From: Linnemannia hyalina
Lineage: Eukaryota; Mortierellomycota; Mortierellomycetes; Mortierellales; Mortierellaceae
Direction of reading: 5' to 3'
NCBI GenBank assembly: GCA_019671135.1
Contig: JAHRHY010000005.1
Location: forward strand, 2,528,001-2,592,000
Length of the DNA: 64,000 bases
The position numbers were made by a program, and so were the translations under genes. A model generated the notes under the pieces. That model saw nothing but the letters and a program-made list of their open reading frames with translations, was not told the DNA's origin and ran no database searches. This document shows, piece after piece, positions 39,815 through 48,871 of the stretch; within the stretch, counting starts at the first letter, position 1, and each line of letters opens with the position of its first letter.

Positions 39815-42800
39815 ATGTCCGACCATCCTCTTTACCAGCTGGATCCCCGCACCCCTGGTAGTGACAGCGCCAACAACACCGTCCACATCAGGAAGCGCGA
39901 CAAGTTTAGCGAGTTCTGGGGCTTCAAGTCCAACTCCAAGGAGATCAAGCCCAATGCCTCGACTCAGCCGCTGAGCTCCCGAACTCAATCTCAACAGTCG
40001 ACACGGTCTCCCTCTGTTGTCTCTCAGGCCAGCAACTTCTTAGGCGACAGTCAGCCAATTTCTTCTAGCATCACCATGCAGGGCAAACCCTTACCACCCC
40101 TTCCTCCAACTGAGGTTAAGCCCCTCCCAGATATATTTCAGGAGAATCTGCCAAAGCCTGTCATCAAGACCGAGCTGCCCTATCTCCAGCAACGGATTGA
40201 GAGGATCGAGCAATTGATATACTGCAACGCCTTGCTTCTGCGGGATACAATGACCCCAACGAAAGCTGCCACAGGAAAGGATGCGGACAGTTCTGGCTCC
40301 CTCGTTCTTCAAGAACCCGCCCTTGACAACGCGGAGCTCGACTGGTTGGAAACGACGAAGAACGACTCAATGGAAGCAGATCGCCTGCGCTGGTTGGCCA
40401 CTCGGGTGGTGGAACAGTTTGTCGCGGATGTCAACAAGGATTCCGCCAAGATTGTTGAGATTGTCACTCTGGGACCCGCCTTGCAGAAGGAACCTTACCG
40501 CAAGCTGCTCTCGACCTTCATCAAGGAGTTTGAGGATGCTCGCATTCTGGACGTTGATATGCTGCAAGGTCTTGTCCAGCTGGTTCAGGATTCCTCCCCT
40601 AGCTTCCTTGTCTCCGATGACCTGGTCAAGATTCTTGGCATCCTCAGAGTCCACCTGCAAGGCACTCACCAACAGTCGAACGAGCACTCGTCTCACCTCA
40701 CTCTGGCTGTTTCCACAGTCCTCGATGTTATGGCAGACCACAAGGTGCAGGATCTGGATCGTGTCCTCGAACATGAGCCACTGTCGGCAGTCTTGTCGGG
40801 ACTGAGGGATAGCTCGGACCCCTACCTGATGTACCAGGCCTGCTATGCCTTCCAGGCTCTCCAGTATGTGCCTGATGACGAGACCGCTCTTCGGGCTGTG
40901 TTGAGACACTCAACCGGTGTGGTTGACGGCCTAGTAAAGGTCACTGCCATCTTTAAGCTGGATCTGGCGTCGGTTCTCAAGGGTCTGGGCAATCTGCAGG
41001 AAGCTCTTGGAGGCGCGATATCAGTGGCTGGTACTGTGTACGAGGGGATCCGTTCGTTGATTGAGAGCGGCCGAAATGTTCTGGACGGTTTGAAGGAAGG
41101 ACTTGGATCTGGCCAGAAGCGACTTTGGTATCCTGCTGTCAAGGCTGCCTACGCTTTTGCCCGGGTTGGCCAGCTCAAGGACTTGAAGCAGCTGATCTTT
41201 GAGGCTCCTTGTCGCCGAGACCCTTTGTTTCAGTGGGGAGTCTGCCAGTTGTTGGGTGAGATTGCGGTGGATCCTGCGTGGGCTGTCTCTGCACGCCAAC
41301 AATCTGTCTCTCTCCTCGGTCATCTCTGCCAGCACGATCAAAACTGGGGTCAGGATGAGAGCGTCAAGGCATGGATGCTCACCATCATCACCAACCTGTG
41401 CGCCCACTCCGACCAAATCGTCAGTGAGACCGCCCGTTCTGCGCTGCAGGATCTCACAGTGGAACATAGTGGCTTAATCAAGCACCCTTATTCATTGAGG
41501 ACCCGTCTCCCTTTGCCTTCCGCATCGCCACTCCTTACCAAGGTCCAAAACATCCAGTATCTAGAGTACGAACTGCACAAGTACCGGTTGCAGCGGCTAG
41601 AGGAAGCCAAACTGCCCGTCTACATCCCTCCTATGGCCAAGGCCAATCTTCAAGCCCGCGATGACGAGCTATTCCCCCTCAAGGAGAAAGTCCACGAGCT
41701 CCTGGCCAGTGAGCGACAAGTTATGCTGATCTTGGGTGACTCTGGAGCAGGCAAGTCAACCTTCAACAAGCATCTCGAATCCGAGCTCTTGCGCACATAC
41801 ACTCGCGGTGGCCCTATCCCATTGTTCATCAACTTGCCCGCCATCGACCGACCCGACAAGGATCTCATTGGCGAGCATCTGAGGACCAACAACTTCTCTG
41901 AGGCACAGATTCAGGAGATGAAGCAATATCGCCAATTTGTCCTCATCTGTGACGGGTACGACGAGAGCCAGCTCACCGTCAACTTGCACACAGCCAACCT
42001 CTTCAACCGGTCTGGTCAGTGGAACGTCAAGACGGTGATCTCTTGCAGAACTCAATTCCTAGGTCAAAACTACCGCAGCCGGTTTATCCCCGACGGCACT
42101 GGCCACTACACTCGCCAGGCTACCGATCTCTTCCAGGAGGCTGTGATCTCTCCTTTCTCCAAGGAGCAGATCGAGGACTATGTCGAGCAGTATGTCCCCC
42201 TCGAGCCGCGGACCTGGACCACCAAGGACTACATGGACAAGTTGACCACCATCCCCAATCTCATGGATCTGGTCAAGAACCCTTTCCTTCTTTCACTGTC
42301 TCTGGAGGCACTGCCAGGAGTTACTGAGGGCAAGCAGGATCTGTCGGACATCAAGATCTCCCGTGTTCAGTTGTACGATACTTTTGTGAGGTATTGGTTG
42401 GATGTCAACAGTCGGCGGCTTCAACGAAATGTTTTGACCAGGGAGGATCGAGATATGCTGGATCAACTATTGGAAGCAGGATTTATTCCGATGGGCATCG
42501 ACTACTCCACTAGACTGGCGTCGGCGATCTTTGAGCACCAAGACGGAAACCCGGTGGTTCAATATCTCCACATGAAGGACAAGAAGACGTGGAGAGCCGA
42601 GTTTTTTGGCCCTGACCCTGAGACCCGAATGCTGCGAGAATCGAGTCCGCTAACCCGCACTGGACAACTCTACCGCTTTGTGCACCGATCAATGCTCGAG
42701 TACTTTCTTTCATGCGCCGTTTTCGATCCCAGCAGCCATGACGTCGACGATGAATTTTGTCCGCAACCCGTTCCTGACTCCACTCCTGCCCAACTCTTCG

Positions 42801-45160
42801 CCACTGATGGACTCTTATTCAAGCGGAACCTACTCAACGAACCTTCGGTCATCCAGTTCCTGTGCGAACGAGTCAAGCAGCACCCCGATTTCGAGAAGCA
42901 ACTCCTAGCCGTCATCGAGCAGTCCAAGACCGATGCCACTGCTGCCACCGCTGCCGCCAACGCCATCACCATTCTTGTCCGAGCCGGAGTCCATTTCAAC
43001 AGCACCGACCTCCGTGGCGTCCGCATCGCAAGAGCTGATCTTTCCGACGGCCAGTTCGATTCCGCGGAGTTGCAGGGAGCCGATCTGAGAGGGGTCAACT
43101 TTGCAAGGAGTTGGCTGCGGCAAGTGGACTTCGGCAATGCACAGATGGATGGCGTACGGTTTGAGGAGCTGCCATATTTGCAGGAGCGAGACTCAGTCAA
43201 TGCCGTCGCCTTTTCGCCCAACGGAAAGTTGATTGCTGTCGCTGTGCGTGGCGGAAGCGTTATTACCTACACCACTACGACATGGACTCGAGTTCTTCAA
43301 CACAAAGAGCAGAGTAGGATGCTGAGTATCGCCTTTTCACCTAACAGCCAACACCTTGCACTTGGGAACTTGAACGGGGACTGTCGAGTGTTGGATACTG
43401 CCAGTGGCGAGATTTTGTTGGTTATGAAGGGACACACAGATTTGGTGAAGTCTGTGACATTTTCACCTTGTGGCAAGCAGATCGCGTCGGCCAGCCATGA
43501 CAGCACGGTTCGGTTGTGGAACTCGGAGACAGGGGAGTGCTTGTTTGTCTTGAAGGGCCATGAGGATATTGTTTTGAGTGTCGCGTATTCAGCTGATGGA
43601 CGGAGACTTGTTTCGGGTAGCAGCGATAGGACGATCCGAGTGTGGGATCCGGAGACAGGAATACCAAAGGCCGACTGGGTGATTCCCCGTGTTGATGGTC
43701 CACGCGTGGCCCTTTCTGCGGATGGGAGGCGGCTCGCCATTGTGACTGGTTCGAAACGTTCCAAGATTCAACTCGTGGATGGCATCACCGGAGAGACGGG
43801 GTTGATTCTTGATGACGATGCTGGCGGGCTAACAGATATTGCATTCTCTCCAAGCGGCGACTTGATTGTTTCGTCAAGCAGGGACAAGACCGTTCGACTG
43901 TGGGACTCATCGAGCGGACAGCTCATCTCCAGGTTGTCGGGTCACAGCAATCGGATCACCACCTGTACCTTTTCCCCAGACGGCCTACAAATCGCTTCAG
44001 GAGATCGGAACGGGATTATACGAATCTGGGATGTGAACACCAACCGGTCGAGTTCCATTACACAAGAACTTGCCGCCAAGGTTAGAACTGTGGCATACTC
44101 CCCTGACGGCCAGTTTATAATCTCTAATCATGTTAACAACACCGTTCAACGCTGGGACTCTTCCACAGGAGCTTCCAGACCCATTCCGTCATCGTCCACA
44201 TTCGATGTTTACTCGGTCGTGCTTTCACCGAACGGCCGTTGGTTTGCGAACCGTTGCAGAGACGAGAATATTCGGCTGTTGAACGTCCAAACAAATGTTG
44301 TTGAGCGTATTCTCTGCGGATCTCCCTACTACCTAGTTGTTGATATGACTTTCTCGCGCTGTAGTCGGTGGTTGGCCTCATGCGACAGTGACGGGTTTAC
44401 AACATTGTGGGATCTTGAGAGTACCGATGATCAAGGCAAAGTGGTGGGTGAGAAGGTCGATCTGTTCCGCTCGGGAGCTTACGTGACTTTCTCTCCCGTT
44501 GGAGACCAGATTGCAGTTGGATTGCGAACGAGCCCATGGAGACTTCGTCTTTACGATCTTCGAGTGACAGACCTTTGCCAACCTCTGAAGGAAGTATGTT
44601 TATCAAACAGGCTACACTCCATAGACTACTCACCAGATGGCCAGCGACTCGTACTCGGTACTGGTTCTTCCTCGGTCATGCTCTGGGACCTTCAGTCGGA
44701 CGAGCCTGATGTCAAACTGGAAGGTCACACTGGCGTGGTGTACAGCGTAGCCTACTCTCCTTGTGGCAAGTGGATCCTTTCCGGCAGCGAAGACAAGACG
44801 GTTCGACTCTGGTCAGGCAAGGTCGACAGTTGGTCTTGTGCTGCTGTTGTCAGTGGATGTTCAGTGGCCGTTACAAGCGTAGCATGGAATCCGGTGATGC
44901 CGATGGAATTTGTCACTGGTTCCGATGATGGGTCTGTTCGAGTGTGGCGTATCTCGAGTCCCGATGCAGGAGATGTCTCGGTTCGAATGCACTGGGGTTC
45001 CCACATTGGGCGGTTGTGCGCCGCTGATCTGACTTTCAAGGGAGCCGTTGGTCTCAGTACGATCTATCGCAAGTTGTTGGTCCAGCGCGGTGCTGTTGAC
45101 GAGTTATTGTCCTCCGGAGAGGAAGAATCCAGCGGAGGAGAGATTGAGCAAGTGGAGTAG
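39815..45160 (+). CDS. NACHT-pentapeptide-WD40 NLR-like protein, copy 1
   Basis: Single-exon 1781-residue protein. It opens with MSDHPLYQLDPRTPGSDSAN, a motif shared with the paralogue, then a basic, Ser/Gln-rich tract. Residues 110-620 look all-helical (ARM/HEAT-like impression) with no effector domain I can name. NACHT NTPase: Walker A GDSGAGKST (641-649), Walker B FVLICDGYDE, sensor-like VISCRTQF. A short pentapeptide-repeat segment (about 1064-1117: ADLSD GQFDS AELQG ADLRG VNFAR) precedes about 14 WD40 repeats (1127-1745), enough for two seven-bladed propellers. Architecture matches fungal NOD-like receptors (heterokaryon incompatibility/innate immunity type), where WD40 senses and NACHT oligomerises; the ligand and output here are unknown. 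Start ATG 39815 follows a probable leader-intron acceptor. Confidence 0.9.
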   Translation: MSDHPLYQLDPRTPGSDSANNTVHIRKRDKFSEFWGFKSNSKEIKPNASTQPLSSRTQSQQSTRSPSVVSQASNFLGDSQPISSSITMQGKPLPPLPPTEVKPLPDIFQENLPKPVIKTELPYLQQRIERIEQLIYCNALLLRDTMTPTKAATGKDADSSGSLVLQEPALDNAELDWLETTKNDSMEADRLRWLATRVVEQFVADVNKDSAKIVEIVTLGPALQKEPYRKLLSTFIKEFEDARILDVDMLQGLVQLVQDSSPSFLVSDDLVKILGILRVHLQGTHQQSNEHSSHLTLAVSTVLDVMADHKVQDLDRVLEHEPLSAVLSGLRDSSDPYLMYQACYAFQALQYVPDDETALRAVLRHSTGVVDGLVKVTAIFKLDLASVLKGLGNLQEALGGAISVAGTVYEGIRSLIESGRNVLDGLKEGLGSGQKRLWYPAVKAAYAFARVGQLKDLKQLIFEAPCRRDPLFQWGVCQLLGEIAVDPAWAVSARQQSVSLLGHLCQHDQNWGQDESVKAWMLTIITNLCAHSDQIVSETARSALQDLTVEHSGLIKHPYSLRTRLPLPSASPLLTKVQNIQYLEYELHKYRLQRLEEAKLPVYIPPMAKANLQARDDELFPLKEKVHELLASERQVMLILGDSGAGKSTFNKHLESELLRTYTRGGPIPLFINLPAIDRPDKDLIGEHLRTNNFSEAQIQEMKQYRQFVLICDGYDESQLTVNLHTANLFNRSGQWNVKTVISCRTQFLGQNYRSRFIPDGTGHYTRQATDLFQEAVISPFSKEQIEDYVEQYVPLEPRTWTTKDYMDKLTTIPNLMDLVKNPFLLSLSLEALPGVTEGKQDLSDIKISRVQLYDTFVRYWLDVNSRRLQRNVLTREDRDMLDQLLEAGFIPMGIDYSTRLASAIFEHQDGNPVVQYLHMKDKKTWRAEFFGPDPETRMLRESSPLTRTGQLYRFVHRSMLEYFLSCAVFDPSSHDVDDEFCPQPVPDSTPAQLFATDGLLFKRNLLNEPSVIQFLCERVKQHPDFEKQLLAVIEQSKTDATAATAAANAITILVRAGVHFNSTDLRGVRIARADLSDGQFDSAELQGADLRGVNFARSWLRQVDFGNAQMDGVRFEELPYLQERDSVNAVAFSPNGKLIAVAVRGGSVITYTTTTWTRVLQHKEQSRMLSIAFSPNSQHLALGNLNGDCRVLDTASGEILLVMKGHTDLVKSVTFSPCGKQIASASHDSTVRLWNSETGECLFVLKGHEDIVLSVAYSADGRRLVSGSSDRTIRVWDPETGIPKADWVIPRVDGPRVALSADGRRLAIVTGSKRSKIQLVDGITGETGLILDDDAGGLTDIAFSPSGDLIVSSSRDKTVRLWDSSSGQLISRLSGHSNRITTCTFSPDGLQIASGDRNGIIRIWDVNTNRSSSITQELAAKVRTVAYSPDGQFIISNHVNNTVQRWDSSTGASRPIPSSSTFDVYSVVLSPNGRWFANRCRDENIRLLNVQTNVVERILCGSPYYLVVDMTFSRCSRWLASCDSDGFTTLWDLESTDDQGKVVGEKVDLFRSGAYVTFSPVGDQIAVGLRTSPWRLRLYDLRVTDLCQPLKEVCLSNRLHSIDYSPDGQRLVLGTGSSSVMLWDLQSDEPDVKLEGHTGVVYSVAYSPCGKWILSGSEDKTVRLWSGKVDSWSCAAVVSGCSVAVTSVAWNPVMPMEFVTGSDDGSVRVWRISSPDAGDVSVRMHWGSHIGRLCAADLTFKGAVGLSTIYRKLLVQRGAVDELLSSGEEESSGGEIEQVE

Positions 45161-45489
45161 CCTCAGTGGATGTACTATCGCAATAATTAAAAACCAGGTA
45201 AGCGCATGCTGCGACGATCTTTGAATAAATCTTGTGCCAGAAATCATGACAAAAAAATGAGTCTGGTGGAGGACTATTTTTTTTTGTTGATCCATTGCAT
45301 GCTATTTTGGCAGCGTTAATTCTGACCACTTTTTTTTCCCGCTGGTTAGCTCACACACACGCTTCCCGTGTTTGCACCGTTTCTTTTTCTTCCTCTGGTC
45401 TTATTCTTCTTGGGGATTCTTCCTTTCCAGGGACTACATCTGTGTGTTGTATCTTTCTTTATTGTGATCATGATTGTCCAGAAAACAAA
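45161..45489. other. 3' flank of NLR copy 1
   Basis: About 330 bases of A/T-rich sequence with T runs (45274-45285, 45332-45340). No gene seen; presumably the 3' UTR and the boundary to the retroelement relic. Confidence 0.45.
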
Positions 45490-45504
45490 AAGGGAGAGCT
45501 TACA

Positions 45505-45544
45505 ACTATAAAAGGGGGACCTCCGGATACCTTGTCCTCTATCT
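45505..45544 (+). repeat. Dispersed TATA-containing repeat block, second copy
   Basis: Matches 5394-5433 at roughly 35 of 40 positions. The CTATAAAA string makes it a candidate promoter piece of the adjoining retroelement relic. Confidence 0.5.
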
Positions 45545-46364
45545 TTCTTTTAATCACGGTTGGAGCACATCCCCGGATCTCCATCAATCGAGCCGTTTCT
45601 AGTGGCATGAATCTCTTCAGGAGCAACTTGCCCTTATCATGGCATGGACGGATCAACGTTCCGAAGGTATTGAGCAGAACAAGCACAATAACGCACAAAC
45701 CGACGACTCCACTCTCGTTATTACCAAACCTCAAGCGACCTATATCGTCTTCACAAACCACGCCTCGCAATCTACCTGTCATAACCCTCCAGAAGGACTT
45801 TTTCAAAGCCATGCTGGACCCTGCTGAGAAACTCATCGACATGTCCGACTTTCACTTCGTGGAGGGAATGGGCTACGACGCCCATCCACTTCTGGACGCT
45901 CAACAAAAGGAACCTCGACTCAACGACGATAACAGTTTCGCAAAGAATAAAAGTGCTTAGATTCAGACCAGACTGGCCCATCTCACGTGCCCTTTGGACG
46001 CCATCGCTCTCATGGTAGCCAAGTATGACACTGAGAACATATGGAAGGACCGAGCAGTTTCACTCGCCAGCACGATCCGATACCTCACAGGCGACATTGC
46101 AGCTCAAGCAAACGAGTCTCGACAAAACATCCTCTACCGACAAATGGGTCTGGGCGACCCTACGCCCAAACCTGCTGCGGTTGCTCTCGCCGATGTTGCC
46201 GAGAGAAAAGCAGTCCTGGGCGCCATCAATACCGTTTTCCCTGTCAAGAAGAAGCACGACAAGACTCCAAACAAGGATCAGGGCAAAATGCGACTCGACC
46301 AACTCTGGCAGCTCCAACGACAAGTCCAAGGGCAAACCCAAGAACAACAAAGATCATGGCCCTG

Positions 46365-46485
46365 GCAACAACAACAACAACAACAACAACAACAGCAGCA
46401 ACAACAGCAACAACAGCAACAACAGCAACAACATCAACAACAGCAACAACAGCAACAATAGCAACAACAGCAACAATAGCAACAC
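46365..46485 (+). repeat. CAA/CAG trinucleotide microsatellite
   Basis: About 120 bases of CAA, CAG and CAACAG units. It lies exactly between the gag-like and RNase H-like parts of the retroelement relic, where the reverse transcriptase should be. It reads as poly-Gln, poly-Asn/Ser or poly-Thr/Ala depending on frame. Confidence 0.95.
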
Positions 46486-47275
46486 TAGGCGCAAGTCTGA
46501 GGGCTGCAATCGTAGTGCCGCAGAAAAAACGACGGACGGGGAAACGGAGGAGGGGAGAAGACATACCAGTAGGAGGTCGTCGTCTTTACCAATTTCAGGA
46601 GGCATGGAGTACAGGAGTGCATGACGAGCTCGATCTTTACTTCAAAAAATGCGATAGAAGAATGCAACCGCGGCAAAGGATTCTAACATCTGACATCTGG
46701 ACGCACTGTCTGCAGACCAACACCAGATTGAAAGCGATCTACGTTCCGTCAGCCTTCAATCCAGCAGACGCGCCATCCAGGAAAATGATGGCTCGACTGG
46801 AGTGGTCAAACGATGCTACATTATTCAACGAATTGAAAGAAAAATGGGGCACACAGAGCATCGACATATTCGTTTCAGCAGACAACACTAAAGTTTCACG
46901 GTTCGTGTCTTGGAAGCCGGACCCCGCAGCGGCGTCACACGACTCGATTCGCATGCGTTGTACGGACATGGGTCGAGTATACGTCTTCCCGCCCTGGAAC
47001 TTGATTCTTCTAGTCCTGCAGAAGATCCGACAAGACAAGGTTCAAGCAATGGTGATCACACCTTTCTGGCCCAGCATGCTGTGGTTCCCGACTATATCAG
47101 CGAACGCGACTTGCAAACCACAGCCGACACCCAGAGACAAAGCCGTTCTGGCCCAAGGAAACAGTCCACACGTTCTGGCGCGTAATGCCATATGGTCTCT
47201 CGCAGCATGCAGCGTCAAAGACAATAAGCAATACAAGAACCTGTACATCAGTCTTGCGCTGCCTTCAAAGTAGGG

Positions 47276-48070
47276 AGTAGAGGAGATTAGGATGTTGAAA
47301 GAATCCAGTGTTCCGGGCGATACGGTGATTCTCCCGGTGCTTGTGTACTTTATGATATGCCCTATTGCGAGATCCTCACGGTTTACCGCCTCTCGTCTGC
47401 AGTGTGAGTATATACACAAGGTGCATTCTCTTGGTGGCGTTATTTTGAGTCATTAAAGAAACGAAGAGGGGCGTAGAGAAACGAGAATAAAGAGTAATTG
47501 ACGACGTTGAGGGCCGTTACGCTTTTTTAGTCCCTTTATGCCATCTGCTGTTTTCCTCGGCGGTTTGCTTTTTGGTCCGCCGTTGCTTATGCAACATCCA
47601 TCTCTTTTTTCTTTGAGTAAACCAAAACATAACAAGGCATCGATCAAAAGAAAAAAGGAAACGTGTCAGGGGTAGGGTAGATGCATGCATGCACGGGAAG
47701 TAAAAATAAATAAGTCCACAAAAGGCGTAACCTTGGACCATGCACCAACAAACAACAAATATATAAACAAACAAATGGAAATGAGAAGAGAGAGGAAGAG
47801 AGTGGAGTCTTTTTCTTCCCTTTCTCTTTTCATGTTTATCACATCTTCGAACGAGTTTGCGTCTTTTCTTTTCCTTTCCTTTGTCACTTTCCTCAGCTCC
47901 ACATTTTTGAATCACCATCGCTCTTCTCGTTCGCTTTTCAAATATCGCGCTCTTCTGGGCCCATCCTCTTGAATCGTCCCCTCGAGCAACACCACCACCA
48001 CCAGCGCCACTAACAGCAATATCAACAACGACGCCAGATACAAAAAACAACAAACGCGACAAGAACACAA

Positions 48071-48106
<36 letters not shown>

Positions 48107-48578
48107 ACACTTCAACTTTTCCCCTTCAACTACTCCTCTCCCTATTGTACATTTTCAAAAAACACCGTCTCCTCTGATCGGCAAAACCAACCTTCAACAT
48201 CACCGATACAAAACAAACCAATTCAACAAAATCACAAATTTCGCCATAGGAACAATAAAACCACAAGCCTCAACTCGAAACGTACGTCGAGAGAAACAAT
48301 CATCTTCGCCATTCAGGTAGCAATTGATGCTCATACGGACGCATAAAAGCACAAACTGGTCAAGCTAAAGGAACAAAAGGAACGCGCCAATCCAACGTGC
48401 CTTTAAGAGCAGCACCCCTTCTTCACCAGACACGTAGCAGGTGCCCGTTTTACAGACCTCTGCTCACCCCTTTCCTCTATTTCTCTATTAGGCAGTTGAT
48501 AGTATCCAACAGCCTCATAGCTCACGCATAGCTAGCACCCGTACCAACAAAAAAGAAAGACCCCTACACTACATTTGT
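47276..48578 (+). promoter_or_regulatory. Upstream region of NLR copy 2
   Basis: Contains no supported gene. The part from about 47880 corresponds to the copy 1 upstream region, including the CATCGCTCTTC and CTTCTGGGCCCATCCTCTTGAATC stretches. Purine-rich and AC-rich tracts make up the rest, with an (AC)n repeat at 48074-48110. Confidence 0.45.
48074..48110 (+). repeat. (AC)n dinucleotide microsatellite
   Basis: About 18 AC units, one interrupted by a G near the end. Noncoding, upstream of NLR copy 2. Confidence 0.9.
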
Positions 48579-48861
48579 GTAAGCACATTGCACAATATCT
48601 TGTAGGATGGTGGTAAACAACCCAGAAAAGCAGGTAAATTAATCAATATTCCTTTTTCCGTGCTTCCATAGCTGCCCCCATTCTCCTTCCATAGCTGTCC
48701 TCATTCTCCTTTCATACCTATCCACATCGCTGACCAAACTCAAAGCACAAACCCAAAACACCAAGGTAAACACACAGAGCAGCAAGTTGTCAAATATTCC
48801 CGATTTGATTTCGTAGAGAAGTAGCTTCTAAATGTCATATTGTTCATATTTACACTGATAG
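48579..48861 (+). other. Probable 5'-UTR intron of NLR copy 2
   Basis: A GTAAGC donor after TTTGT and a GATAG acceptor ten bases before the ATG at 48872, the same layout as copy 1 (39527-39804) with nearly equal length (283 versus 278). Inferred only from conservation of the ends. Confidence 0.45.
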
Positions 48862-48871
48862 TGCTCTCACC

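Larger units (their letters stand above)
45490..47275 (+). mobile_element. Decayed DIRS/Ngaro-like retrotransposon remnant
   Basis: The 5' part encodes a gag-like stretch (KDFFKAMLDPAEKLIDMSD...LAHLTCPLDAIALMVAKYD...IRYLTGDIAAQANESRQNI) interrupted by an in-frame TAG at 45958-45960. After a CAA/CAG microsatellite, a different frame (to 47273) encodes the C-terminal RNase H-like region typical of DIRS/Ngaro polyproteins: IYVPSAFNPADAPSR, WGTQSIDIFVSADN, FVSWKPDPAA, FPPWNLILLVLQKIRQ and ITPFWPSMLWFP. The reverse transcriptase core (YADD region) is missing, so there is a large internal deletion. I see no tyrosine recombinase and no clear terminal repeats. The 40-base block at 45505-45544 recurs at 5394-5433. 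Confidence 0.75.

Noticed and set aside
45295..45960. 221-codon open frame downstream of NLR copy 1 as a host gene
   Set aside because: The 3' end continues in frame, past a stop, into the gag-like part of the retroelement relic; the 5' part is T-rich flank.
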